A stretch of DNA of 64,000 nt from Bradyrhizobium japonicum USDA 6 (GTDB taxonomy: Bacteria > Pseudomonadota > Alphaproteobacteria > Rhizobiales > Xanthobacteraceae), in the NCBI RefSeq assembly GCF_000284375.1, contig NC_017249.1, positions 5,682,001 to 5,746,000 of the forward strand. Direction: 5' to 3'. The notes below the pieces were generated by a model, which saw nothing but the letters and a program-made list of their open reading frames with translations, was not told where the DNA came from and searched no databases. The position numbers and the translations under genes are program-made. This document shows positions 44,061-53,233 of the stretch, one piece after another; positions within the stretch are counted from its first letter, which is position 1; each line of letters starts with the position of its first letter.

Positions 44061-44306
44061 GCGGTGTCTCGCCTCGCGTTACCGGCCTCAAAATGCCTCA
44101 TCCGGAGCCGCCGCCCAAGCGGACGGTATTTCCGGGTCATGGAAACGGGATGAAGCACGGCGGGCGCCCCGGTGGCAACATCCGATTGCGGCCCCATCAA
44201 CAGGGCGCATGGTCAAATATCTGATAGCGCTAGCTTTCCCTAGACCGCGCGGCATTTCCCGAATATGGCAGGTTGCGCAGTGCAAAACGAGCAACTGGAG
44301 CTGGGA

Positions 44307-46280
44307 ATGAAGCGGATCCTGATCGGCCTGATCGTGGCAGCGGTGCTTGCCGCGGGCGGATGGTTCGGCTTCAACCTCTACGCCAAGCACCGCGCCACCG
44401 CCGAGGTCGAGACGGCCTTCGAGCAGATCCGCGCCAGTGGCGGCAAGGCGAGCCACGGCAAGGTCGAATTCGACCTGATGAGCCGGACGCTGACCATCGA
44501 GGACATCGCGGTCACGCCCGGCAGCCAGTCGCAAGCGCAGGTCAAGATCACCGGCATCAAGGGCATCGGCGTTCGCCAGATCGACGACACCAGGTTTTCG
44601 GCCGACAGCATCGACATCACCGGCCTCGATGTCGCGCTGGACCAAGTCGGCCCTGCCAAGGTGAAGGCATCCTACAAGATCCCACAACTGACAATGCGCG
44701 ACTATGCCGGCCCCGTTCACATCGGGACTGCGCCGGCGAACGGCTCCCTGATCGACCTCTACCGCTACGTACTCGGTCAATACGCGAGCGTCGCGGCGTC
44801 CTCGCTCACGGCGCCGACGCTCACGATGAGCTTTGACTCCGGCAGCGGTCCCGGCGGCAGCGGCGAGATCACCTATTCCGGACTGGCGGTTCAGAACCTG
44901 AAGCAAGGCAAGGTCGATGCGATAAAGGCGGACCGCGCTGCCATTTCGGTCGAGGTGAAGCAGCCGGGCAGACCGGACAAGCTCACCGGCGAGCTCGCGA
45001 ACGTCATCGTCAATGACTTCGATGCGACCGCGATCATCGCCGCACTCGATCCGCAGACAAGCAGCGACGAGACCTATCGCCGCGTCTACCGGCAAGTCTC
45101 GGCCGGCCCCTACGCGTTCAAATCGGCCCAGGGGTTGCGTGTCGATGTCGACGGCTTCGTGATGGAGAATATCGACGTGCAGCCGTCGAAATTCCGGCTG
45201 GCCGAGCTCTTTGCCGCGCTACCGCAAGATCAATCCGCTATTCCGACACCTGCACAGTCGCGCGAGATGCTGGAGAAGGTCGCCGGAGTCTACGAGGGTC
45301 TTCGCATCGGCAAGGCCGAGATCGGCAAGATTTCGATCGGCACGCCGCAGGGGACCGGGAAGGTCAACGCGATCAGGTACCGCGAAGGCGAGTTCGCCAT
45401 CGAGGGCGTCGATACGCCGGCGCCGCAAGGGCAGTTCAAGATGGAGCGCTTCGCGCTGAAATCCTTCAGCGTGGCAAATCTGATGCGCTGGGCAACCGGC
45501 CTCGCCAATCCCGGCCAGGCGCCCTCGCCCGATCAGATGCTGGGCCTGTTCCGGGTGCTCGACGGTGCCGAAATCAAGGGCGTGGTCTCGCCCTACAAGA
45601 ACACGCGGCAACTCATCACCATCGACACGATTAGCCTGAACTGGGGCCAGCTGGTCGGATCGATCCCGAGCAAGGCCAATCTGGTCGTGAAGATGGTCAC
45701 GCCGACCGATCCCTCCAATCCGGCGCAGCGGCCGCTGATCATGGCGGGCGTGGACAAGCTCGCGATCGACCTCGATCTCGGTGCCGCCTGGACGGAGTCG
45801 TCGGGCGCGTTTGCGCTTGCGCCCGCCACCATCGATCTCGGCAACCTTGCCAAAGCTCAGGTCCGCTTCGCGCTCGCCAATGTGCCGCGCGGCCTGTTCA
45901 CCACGACCGACCCGATGGAGGCTATGAGCGAGATGGCGCAGGTCGAGACCGGCGCACTCGAGCTCTCCCTGCGCGACAGCGGCGTCGTCGATCTCGTCGT
46001 GGCCCAGTTCTCGCGCATGCAGAATGTCAGCCGCGATGCCGCGCGCAGCGCCATCGCCGAGATGATCCGGGCGCAGGGCGAGAAGGTCACCGCCACCAAT
46101 CTCGATGCCAAAGCGGCGGTCGATGCACTCGCCGGTTTCGTCGAGACCTCAGGTCAGACGCTCACCATCAAGCTCACGCCGCTCGGCAAGGTGCCGGTGA
46201 TGCAATTGATGGACGCGCTGAACCGCGAGCCGATCGTGGCGCTCGCGCAGTTCAGAATCGAAGCGTCGACGGGGCTCTAG
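44307..46280 (+). CDS. Large AsmA-like membrane-anchored protein
   Basis: The 657-residue protein has one N-terminal anchor (LIVAAVLAAGGWFGFNLYA) and a long body of alternating beta strands (for example FDLMSRTLTIEDIAVTPG, ITGIKGIGVRQID, GEITYSGLAV). No enzyme motif is seen. This layout resembles AsmA/DUF-type bridge proteins that span or line the periplasm. The similarity is one of style, and a specific family is not assigned. ATG 44307 follows GGAGCTGGGA. It is divergent from malic enzyme. Confidence 0.6.
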   Translation: MKRILIGLIVAAVLAAGGWFGFNLYAKHRATAEVETAFEQIRASGGKASHGKVEFDLMSRTLTIEDIAVTPGSQSQAQVKITGIKGIGVRQIDDTRFSADSIDITGLDVALDQVGPAKVKASYKIPQLTMRDYAGPVHIGTAPANGSLIDLYRYVLGQYASVAASSLTAPTLTMSFDSGSGPGGSGEITYSGLAVQNLKQGKVDAIKADRAAISVEVKQPGRPDKLTGELANVIVNDFDATAIIAALDPQTSSDETYRRVYRQVSAGPYAFKSAQGLRVDVDGFVMENIDVQPSKFRLAELFAALPQDQSAIPTPAQSREMLEKVAGVYEGLRIGKAEIGKISIGTPQGTGKVNAIRYREGEFAIEGVDTPAPQGQFKMERFALKSFSVANLMRWATGLANPGQAPSPDQMLGLFRVLDGAEIKGVVSPYKNTRQLITIDTISLNWGQLVGSIPSKANLVVKMVTPTDPSNPAQRPLIMAGVDKLAIDLDLGAAWTESSGAFALAPATIDLGNLAKAQVRFALANVPRGLFTTTDPMEAMSEMAQVETGALELSLRDSGVVDLVVAQFSRMQNVSRDAARSAIAEMIRAQGEKVTATNLDAKAAVDALAGFVETSGQTLTIKLTPLGKVPVMQLMDALNREPIVALAQFRIEASTGL

Positions 46281-46329
46281 GACTAGCTCTGCGCGCGGGA
46301 TGGCGGCTGGGCTGGCGACAATCCCTCCG

Positions 46330-46409
46330 CGTCATTGCGAGCGCAGCGAAGCAATCCAGAGTCCCTCCGCGGAAAGATTCTGGATTGCTTCGCTGCGCTC
46401 GCAATGACG
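46330..46409. repeat. CGTCATTGCGAG-type inverted repeat, second copy
   Basis: CGTCATTGCGAGCGCAGCGA, then AGCAATCCAGA, faces TCTGGATTGCTTCGCTGCGC and TCGCAATGACG. The arms are almost perfect. The same family lies at 30635-30720. It separates the AsmA-like gene from the end of aspS. Confidence 0.88.
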
Positions 46410-46458
46410 ATGTGGATGCAATGCGGCCTCTCCTCGCATGCGAGGAGAGGCGTAGCAC

Positions 46459-48231
46459 TCACTTCTGCGGCAGGTTCACCCGCACATGCAGCTCGCGGAG
46501 CTGCTTGGTGCTGGGCTCCGACGGTGCACCCATCAGCAGATCCATGGCCTGCTGGTTCATCGGGAACAGCGAGATCTCGCGCAGATTGTTGGTGCCGCAT
46601 AGAAGCATCACGATGCGGTCGACGCCCGCGGCCATGCCGCCATGCGGCGGCGCGCCGTACTGGAAGGCGCGGTACATGCCGCCGAACCGGTCGACCACTT
46701 CCTGCTCGCCGTAACCTGCGATCTCGAACGCCTTCACCATCGCTTCCGGCACGTGGTTGCGGATGCCGCCCGAGGCGATCTCGTAGCCGTTGCAGGTGAT
46801 GTCGTACTGGAACGCCTTGATGGTCAGCGGGTCCTGGCCCTTCAGCGCGTCGAGACCGCCCTGCGGCATCGAGAACGGGTTGTGCGAGAAGTCGACCTTC
46901 TTGTCGTCCTCGTTGTACTCGTACATCGGGAAGTCGACGATCCAGGCGAGCTCGAACCGCTCCTTGTCGGTGAGATTCAGTTCCTCGCCGACCTTGTTGC
47001 GGGCGAGACCTGAGAATTTCCAGAACTTGTCGGGGTCGCCGGCGACGAAGAAGGCGGCATCACCTTCCTTGACGCCGATCTGCGCGCGGATCGCAGCGGT
47101 GCGCTCAGGCCCGATGTTGTTGGCAAGCGGACCGGCACCCTCGCCGCCCTCGCGCCACATGATGTAGCCGAGGCCGGGTTGGCCTTCACCCTGCGCCCAC
47201 GAGTTCATACGGTCGCAGAAGGCGCGGCTGCCGCCGCCCGGTGCCGGGATCGCCCAGACCTGGTTCTTGGGATCTTCGAGCATGCGCGCGAAGACCTTGA
47301 AGCCGGAGCCGCGGAAATGCTCGGAGACGTCCTGCATCTCGATCGGGTTGCGCAGGTCCGGCTTGTCGCTGCCGTATTTGCGCAGCGCCTCGGCGAACGG
47401 GATGCGGCGCCAGTTCTTGCTCACCGGCTTGCCCTTGGCGAACTCCTCGAACACGCCGGTGATCACGGGCTCCATCGCCGCGAAGACGTCTTCCTGCGTG
47501 ACGAAGCTCATCTCGACGTCGAGCTGGTAGAACTCGCCCGGCAGACGGTCGGCGCGCGGGTCCTCGTCGCGGAAGCAGGGCGCGATCTGGAAGTAGCGGT
47601 CGAAGCCCGACATCATCAGCAGCTGCTTGTACTGCTGCGGCGCCTGCGGCAGCGCATAGAACTTGCCGGGGTGGATGCGCGACGGCACCAGGAAGTCGCG
47701 CGCGCCTTCCGGCGAAGACGCGGTCAGGATCGGGGTGTTGAACTCGAAGAACCCCTGCCCCTCCATGCGCCGACGCATCGACTTGATGATGTCGACGCGC
47801 GTCATGATGTTCTGGTGCAGCTTTTCGCGGCGCAAATCGAGGAAGCGGTACTTCAGGCGGATGTCTTCGGGATAGTCCTGGTCGCCGAACACCGGCAGTG
47901 GCAGGTCGCCGGCCGGACCGAGCACCTCGATCTCGCTGACATAGATCTCGATCTTGCCGGTCGGCAGATCGTCATTGTCGGTCCCCTCGGGGCGGCGGCG
48001 GACCTTGCCGTCCATCTTGACCACGAACTCCGAGCGCAGCTTTTCGGCCAGCGCGAACGCCGGCGAGTCCGGATCGACCACGCACTGGGTCAGGCCGTAA
48101 TGGTCGCGCAGGTCGATGAACAGCACGCCGCCATGGTCGCGAACGCGATGGACCCAGCCCGAGAGGCGAACTGTTTCGCCGATGTTGCTCTCGCGGAGCG
48201 CGCCGCATGTATGTGACCGGTAGCGATGCAT
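46459..48231 (-). CDS. aspS: Aspartyl-tRNA synthetase
   Basis: The 590-residue class II synthetase charges tRNA with aspartate (and perhaps tRNA-Asn, as in non-discriminating enzymes). It has an N-terminal OB-fold ([20 protein letters not shown]), the class II motif 2 [20 protein letters not shown], a bacterial insertion and motif 3 [17 protein letters not shown] 48231 is well placed. It is divergent from selO, separated by about 200 bases that hold both promoters. Confidence 0.96.
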   Translation of the reverse strand: MHRYRSHTCGALRESNIGETVRLSGWVHRVRDHGGVLFIDLRDHYGLTQCVVDPDSPAFALAEKLRSEFVVKMDGKVRRRPEGTDNDDLPTGKIEIYVSEIEVLGPAGDLPLPVFGDQDYPEDIRLKYRFLDLRREKLHQNIMTRVDIIKSMRRRMEGQGFFEFNTPILTASSPEGARDFLVPSRIHPGKFYALPQAPQQYKQLLMMSGFDRYFQIAPCFRDEDPRADRLPGEFYQLDVEMSFVTQEDVFAAMEPVITGVFEEFAKGKPVSKNWRRIPFAEALRKYGSDKPDLRNPIEMQDVSEHFRGSGFKVFARMLEDPKNQVWAIPAPGGGSRAFCDRMNSWAQGEGQPGLGYIMWREGGEGAGPLANNIGPERTAAIRAQIGVKEGDAAFFVAGDPDKFWKFSGLARNKVGEELNLTDKERFELAWIVDFPMYEYNEDDKKVDFSHNPFSMPQGGLDALKGQDPLTIKAFQYDITCNGYEIASGGIRNHVPEAMVKAFEIAGYGEQEVVDRFGGMYRAFQYGAPPHGGMAAGVDRIVMLLCGTNNLREISLFPMNQQAMDLLMGAPSEPSTKQLRELHVRVNLPQK

Positions 48232-48429
48232 GGTCGTCCCAAAATCAATGTCGGAAGGAAGCGAATCGGACGGCCTGAAACGACCGGTCCGAAGTTGCGG
48301 CAGGGTTTACCCGACGAGACCGGGGGCGGCAACCAAGGGAACGGGCTGTTTTGGGCCAGAAGCGCCCATTTTTGGCCGATTGGGCCTCAAGCCTTTGCCA
48401 TCAGGCGTTCCCCGCCTATCTTTACCTCC

Positions 48430-49902
48430 ATGACCGTCCATTTCCCCTTCCAGAACTCGTATTCGGCACTGCCGGACAGCTTCTTTGCCCGGGTCGCGCC
48501 GACCCCTGTGGCCGCCCCCCGGCTGATCAAGCTGAACCGCCCGCTGGCGATCCAGCTCGGGCTCGACCCGGATCTGCTGGAGACCCCTGAGGGTGCCGAA
48601 ATCCTGGCCGGCAAGACGGTTCCCGCCGGCGCCGATCCCATCGCCATGGCCTATGCCGGCCACCAGTTCGGGCAATTCGTGCCCCAGCTCGGTGACGGCC
48701 GGGCGATCCTGCTCGGCGAGGTCATCGACAGAGACGGCGTCCGCCGCGACATCCAGCTCAAGGGCTCGGGTCCCACCCCGTTCTCCCGCCGCGGCGACGG
48801 CCGCGCCGCGCTCGGCCCAGTGCTGCGCGAATACATCGTCAGCGAAGCCATGTTCGCGCTCGGCATCCCGACCACGCGCTCGCTCGCCGCCGTCGTCACC
48901 GGCGAGCACGTCATGCGCGAGACCGTGCTGCCTGGCGCGGTGCTGACGCGCGTCGCCGCGAGCCACATCCGCGTCGGCACCTTCCAGTTCTTCGCCGTCC
49001 GCCGCGACACCGGCGCGATCCGCCGGCTCGCCGACCACGTCATCGCCCGCCACTATCCGGACCTGCTCCATGCCGAGCGCCCCTATCACGCGCTGCTCGC
49101 CGGCGTCGTCGCGCGCCAGGCCGATCTCATCGCGCGCTGGCTGCTGGTCGGCTTCATCCACGGGGTGATGAACACCGACAACAGCTCCATCTCCGGCGAG
49201 ACCATCGATTACGGCCCCTGCGCCTTCATGGACGCCTACAACCCCGCGCAGGTATTTTCGTCGATCGACGAGATGGGCCGCTACGCCTATGCCAACCAGC
49301 CACGCATCGCGCTGTGGAATCTGACCCGGCTCGCCGAATGCCTGCTGCCGCTATTCTCCGACGACCAGGAAAAGGCAGTCGCCGAAGCCCAGGACATTCT
49401 CGGCGCGTTCGCCGAGACGTTCAGCAATGCCTATCAAGCAGGCCTGCGCAAGAAGGTCGGCCTGTTCACGGAACGCGACGGCGACGAGGCGCTGATCCAG
49501 GACCTGCTCGATGCCATGGCAAAGAACCAGGCTGATTTCACCCTCACCTTCCGCAAGCTCGGCGACGCCGCACGTGATGACGGCGCCGATGTGCGCGCGC
49601 AGTTCATTGAGCCCGCAGCCTTCGACGAATGGGCCGGACGCTGGCGCGAACGTATCGCCATGGAGCGGCAGACCGCGGCGGAGCGGCAGGCCGCCATGCA
49701 CGCCGTCAACCCGATCTTCATCCCGCGCAACCACCGCGTCGAGGCCGTGATCCAGGCGGCCGTCAACAACGACGACTACGCGCCGTTCGAGGAATTGGTG
49801 AAGGTGCTGGCCAAGCCGTTCGAGGACCAGCCGGACTATGCTGCCTACGCCGATCCGCCGCTGCCGGACCAGCGGGTGTTGCAGACGTTCTGCGGGACGT
49901 AA
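48430..49902 (+). CDS. selO: Protein adenylyltransferase SelO
   Basis: The 490-residue pseudokinase transfers AMP to Ser, Thr or Tyr of target proteins. Blocks such as [34 protein letters not shown], and [28 protein letters not shown] are diagnostic; the DYGP Asp and the Asn of NTDN are metal and ATP ligands. Full length matches the family (about 480-490). ATG 48430 is chosen because the SelO fold begins at once. E. coli SelO modifies proteins in oxidative stress. Confidence 0.94.
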   Translation: MTVHFPFQNSYSALPDSFFARVAPTPVAAPRLIKLNRPLAIQLGLDPDLLETPEGAEILAGKTVPAGADPIAMAYAGHQFGQFVPQLGDGRAILLGEVIDRDGVRRDIQLKGSGPTPFSRRGDGRAALGPVLREYIVSEAMFALGIPTTRSLAAVVTGEHVMRETVLPGAVLTRVAASHIRVGTFQFFAVRRDTGAIRRLADHVIARHYPDLLHAERPYHALLAGVVARQADLIARWLLVGFIHGVMNTDNSSISGETIDYGPCAFMDAYNPAQVFSSIDEMGRYAYANQPRIALWNLTRLAECLLPLFSDDQEKAVAEAQDILGAFAETFSNAYQAGLRKKVGLFTERDGDEALIQDLLDAMAKNQADFTLTFRKLGDAARDDGADVRAQFIEPAAFDEWAGRWRERIAMERQTAAERQAAMHAVNPIFIPRNHRVEAVIQAAVNNDDYAPFEELVKVLAKPFEDQPDYAAYADPPLPDQRVLQTFCGT

Positions 49903-49922
49903 TCTCTTCTGGATTACTGACC

Positions 49923-50156
49923 GTGCTGCCTCCTCTGACTGACGAAGATATCGAAGCAATCAACTCGCGGTGCGAGCCACCCCCGGTCCTTGGAAGTCGT
50001 TCATCGAGGCCCGCGAGAAAATCAGCAGATCTGATTTCATCCAGACCGAGGCAAGGATATCTTACGGATGCGGATCAGGACTTCATCCCTCACGCACGCC
50101 AAGATATTCCGAGGCTGATTTCTGAGATTGAGCGCCTGAGCTCGATCTCTTCGTAG
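49923..50156 (+). pseudogene. Small conserved protein gene with two compensating frameshifts
   Basis: From GTG 49923 the frame reads LPPLTDEDIEAINSRCE. Coding then moves to another frame as RATPGPWKSFIEAREK and DFIQTE, and returns as YLTDADQDFIPHARQDIPRL. The joined sequence matches my memory of a small phage- and bacterium-borne family with RCExATPGPW and DQDFIAHARQD. The first junction is near 49972, the second near 50048. Because the two shifts compensate, an open frame remains through the region but it contains a wrong middle segment. The stop codon TAG 50154 lies in a repeat element. Confidence 0.62.
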
Positions 50157-50235
50157 GATGGGTAGAGCGAAGCGAAACCTATCCTCTTTCCGCGCGTGGT
50201 AGCGATGGGTTTCGCTTCGCTCTACCCATCCTACG
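50152..50235. repeat. GTAGGATGGGTAGAGCG-type inverted repeat
   Basis: CGTAGGATGGGTAGAGCGAA, then GCGAAACC, faces GGGTTTCGCTTCGCTCTACC and CATCCTACG. The arms are almost perfect. This is another REP-like element found in Bradyrhizobium. It supplies the stop codon of the upstream broken gene. Confidence 0.88.
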
Positions 50236-50302
50236 CACTTGCATCGAGCCGCCCATCGCCGGGTCGCCACGGCTCACTCTGCGGATTTTCCGATATTGGC
50301 AA

Positions 50303-50400
50303 TATGCCCCTGTTTTGCCCGACGGGTCAACTTTTATCGAAAGACGCGTAAGCCATTGTTTCGGCAACCACCGGCTACTGTGCATGGGGTTGTTTTCGAA
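50303..50400. repeat. Dispersed intergenic repeat, copy 2
   Basis: This is the partner of 16885-16980 with the same left end ATGCCCCTGTTTTGCCCGAC and right end GTGCATGGGGTTGTTTT. The middle is diverged. It lies in the upstream region of the phosphodiesterase-importer operon. Otherwise 50401-50552 is promoter DNA without a gene. Confidence 0.75.
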
Positions 50401-50552
50401 ATTTTCATGCAGCCTGCGACTCGGCCCCCTCGCTCCCTGTGGAATTCGGAGCGCGTGGGAACCGCTGTCATCAAACTGAAACACTCGCGCTCTAACGGCC
50501 TGTCAGGGTCGTCCTGCCGGAGGCGCCCACCCTCCAACAGTCCTGACGAGCC

Positions 50553-51404
50553 ATGCCCTTCAAATTCATCCACATCACCGACACGCATCTCGCGAACCCC
50601 GGACTGAAGCTCTATGGCCTCGATCCGCGCGCCCGGCTGGACGCGGCGGTTGCCGACATCAACAAGCACCAGTCCGATGCCGCCTTCGCGGTCGTGACCG
50701 GCGACCTCACCCATTGGGGCGAGCCTGAATCCTACGCCAATTTCGCCGAGGCGATGGCCGCGCTGAAGATCCCGTACATTGCCATGGTCGGCAATCACGA
50801 CAAGCGCGTGGCCTGCCTCGACGGCCTGAAGGCCGCGCCGCGCGACCCGAACGGCTTCGTCCAGGGCACCCGCACCACCGAGCACGGCCTGTTCGTGTTC
50901 CTGGACACGCTGGACGAGACCAGCCACGCCGGCGAGATGTGCGCCAAGCGCCTCGGCTGGCTCGCGAGCACGCTGGCGGCCGCGCCCGCCGACATGCCGT
51001 TCGTCGTCTTCATGCATCATCCGCCCTTCCCGGTCGGCGTCCACGCGATGGACGAGATCGCACTGGCGCAGAGCGCGGAGTTCGCCGAGGTGATCGCGCC
51101 CTATCGCGCGCGCATCCGCCATCTCTTCTTCGGCCACGTGCACCGGCCGATCTTCGGCAGCTACGGCAAGATCCCGTTCTCGACGCTGCGCGGCACCAAC
51201 CACCAGGTCTGGTTCGAGCTCGATGCCAAAGCTACCGACCATCTCGCCAGCCACGAGCCGCCGGCCTATGGCGTGGTGCTGATCGACGATCAGAACCTGG
51301 TCGTGCACAGCCACGACTTCCTCGACACCAGTCTGCGCTTCCCCTTCGAGCCCCCGGCGGGAGTGGACGGCCGCGACTATGCACTCAATTTCCCGGCGCG
51401 ATGA
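50553..51404 (+). CDS. Metallophosphoesterase (phosphodiesterase)
   Basis: The 283-residue protein has the calcineurin-like metal sites: FIHITDTHL (Asp, His), VTGDLTHWGE (Asp), MVGNHDKR (Asn, His), FMHHPPFPVG (His) and FFGHVHRPI (two His). This is the cpdA/GpdQ layout with class III phosphodiesterase order. It is cytoplasmic. It overlaps closely with the permease gene (stop 51404, next start 51406) and so belongs to the importer operon. A role in cleaving the imported phosphodiester is inferred. Confidence 0.88.
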   Translation: MPFKFIHITDTHLANPGLKLYGLDPRARLDAAVADINKHQSDAAFAVVTGDLTHWGEPESYANFAEAMAALKIPYIAMVGNHDKRVACLDGLKAAPRDPNGFVQGTRTTEHGLFVFLDTLDETSHAGEMCAKRLGWLASTLAAAPADMPFVVFMHHPPFPVGVHAMDEIALAQSAEFAEVIAPYRARIRHLFFGHVHRPIFGSYGKIPFSTLRGTNHQVWFELDAKATDHLASHEPPAYGVVLIDDQNLVVHSHDFLDTSLRFPFEPPAGVDGRDYALNFPAR

Positions 51405-51405
51405 G

Positions 51406-52356
51406 ATGAGCCTCGCTGAACCCGCGGCTCTCCCGGTCGCGACTTCGGCGGCACCGCGTCTGCACGTCCTGAAGCTGTTTCTTGGCCGATTCAAAGCCTC
51501 GCTACCCGCCTATCTGCTGCTGTTGCCCTCGCTGGTCTTCCTCGCGCTGTTCACCTACGGCGCGATGGGGCGCGTACTCATCGACGCGCTCTACCAGCGC
51601 GCCACGCCGAAGGCGCCGGTCCGCTTCGTCGGCCTCGACAATGTCAGTGCGGTGCTAGCCGATCCCGCCTTCACTGGCGCGGTCGTCAACAATCTCGTCT
51701 ACGCCATCGGCACGGCGATCCCGAGCATCGGGCTTGCGTTGTTGTTCGCGCTGGCGCTGTCGCGCACCAATGCAGTGAGCAGCGCGCTGCGCGCGGCGCT
51801 GTTCCTGCCGGTGCTGATCCCGATGGTCGCGGCCTCCGCGCTGTTCCTATTCATCTTCCTGCCCAATGTCGGCCTGCTCGACTATTACATCGGACGCCTG
51901 CTTCCGGTCGTGCCGAACTGGCTCGGCGACCCCGACATCGCGCTCGCTGCGATCATGGTGATCACCATCTGGAAGAACGCCGGCTACTACATGCTGTTCT
52001 TCCTCGCCGGCCTCCAGGCCGTGCCCGAGGATGTCATGGAAGCCGCGCATCTCGATGGCGCCGGCCCGTTCATGCGGCTGCGCTACATTATCCTGCCTGA
52101 GCTCAAGCCCACCTTCCTGTTCGTCATCGTCATCGCCACGCTCAACGCCGTCACGCAGGTCGACCACGTCTTCGTCATGACCAAGGGCGGTCCGTCGAAC
52201 TCGACCAATCTCGTGCTTTTCTACATCTACCAGCAGGCGGTCGAGCATTACGACATCGGCAAGGCCTCGGCGGCGACGCTGCTGACGCTTGCGGCGCTGA
52301 TGGGCCTCACCGCGCTCTCCTTCCGGACGATGGCAAACCGCGAGGGCGGGCCATGA
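51406..52356 (+). CDS. ABC importer permease, UgpA-like
   Basis: The 316-residue inner-membrane protein has six hydrophobic helices. The MalF/UgpA-type EAA loop appears as EAAHLDGAGPFMRLRYIILP. It transports a carbohydrate-type substrate with the next permease. ATG 51406 lies inside ATGAGATG just after the phosphodiesterase stop. A short unstructured N-terminus precedes the first helix. Confidence 0.9.
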   Translation: MSLAEPAALPVATSAAPRLHVLKLFLGRFKASLPAYLLLLPSLVFLALFTYGAMGRVLIDALYQRATPKAPVRFVGLDNVSAVLADPAFTGAVVNNLVYAIGTAIPSIGLALLFALALSRTNAVSSALRAALFLPVLIPMVAASALFLFIFLPNVGLLDYYIGRLLPVVPNWLGDPDIALAAIMVITIWKNAGYYMLFFLAGLQAVPEDVMEAAHLDGAGPFMRLRYIILPELKPTFLFVIVIATLNAVTQVDHVFVMTKGGPSNSTNLVLFYIYQQAVEHYDIGKASAATLLTLAALMGLTALSFRTMANREGGP

Positions 52357-53222
52357 CGCTGATCGACCGCCTGTTCAAGGATGCCCCGCTCGCCACCCGC
52401 CGCGAGATCACGCCCAAGCTCGGCTTCGTGTTGACGATCTTGCTCGCCATCGTCTGGCTGATCCCGTTCCTGTGGATGGGCGTGGCGACGCTGCGCCCGG
52501 CGTCCGACGGCATCAACGCGATGGCCGAGCTGATCCCGAACCTCAAGCCCACGCTCGACAATATCAAGGACGCCTGGGAGATCGGCGATTTCCCGCGCTA
52601 CACCCTCAATACCACGATCATCTGCACCGGCATCCTGCTGGTGCAGTTCGTCACGATCACGCTGGCGGGCTTTGCCTTTGCCCGGCTCGAATTCGCCGGC
52701 AAGACGCTGATCTTCTATTTGTTCCTGATGCAGCTGATGCTGGTGCCGGTGCTGCTGATCGTGCCGAATTTGAGCCTGGTGGCGCAGCTCGGGCTCTACG
52801 ACACGCTCGCAGGCGTGATGATGCCGTTCTTCGCCTCGGCCTTCGGCACCTTCCTGATGCGGCAGGCTTTTGAAGCGATTCCGCCCGAGCTGGAAGACGC
52901 CGCCCTGATCGACGGCGCCAGCCTTCTCCAGCGCATCCGCCACATCTACGTGCCGTTGTCGATGCCGAGCTTCTCGGCCTTCGCCATCATCTCCGTCACC
53001 AGCCACTGGAACGACTTCCTGTGGCCGCTGATGGTGATCAATTCGCCGGACAAGCGGCCGCTCACGGTCGGTCTGTCCGTCTTCACCGCGACCGCCGAAG
53101 GCACGCAGGCCTGGGGCACGATTGCCGCCGGCACGCTGATGGTGATCGCGCCGCTACTCATCACCTTCCTGATCTTCCAGAAGCGCTTCATCAGCTCTTT
53201 CGTCACCTCAGGCATCAAATAG
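52353..53222 (+). CDS. ABC importer permease, UgpE-like
   Basis: The 289-residue protein has six hydrophobic helices and the EAA loop DAALIDGASLLQRIRHIYVP. It is the MalG/UgpE partner of the preceding permease, and the genes overlap by ATGA. The start LIDRLFKDAPLATRREITPK is cytoplasmic. The operon then continues 11 bases later with the binding protein. Confidence 0.9.
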   Translation: MTLIDRLFKDAPLATRREITPKLGFVLTILLAIVWLIPFLWMGVATLRPASDGINAMAELIPNLKPTLDNIKDAWEIGDFPRYTLNTTIICTGILLVQFVTITLAGFAFARLEFAGKTLIFYLFLMQLMLVPVLLIVPNLSLVAQLGLYDTLAGVMMPFFASAFGTFLMRQAFEAIPPELEDAALIDGASLLQRIRHIYVPLSMPSFSAFAIISVTSHWNDFLWPLMVINSPDKRPLTVGLSVFTATAEGTQAWGTIAAGTLMVIAPLLITFLIFQKRFISSFVTSGIK

Positions 53223-53233
53223 GAGATTTTTCG

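Noticed and set aside
42075..44153. 692-codon plus-strand frame opposite malic enzyme
   Set aside because: It is rich in Arg, Asp, His and Leu, typical of a mirror frame. The malic enzyme motifs on the minus strand are intact.
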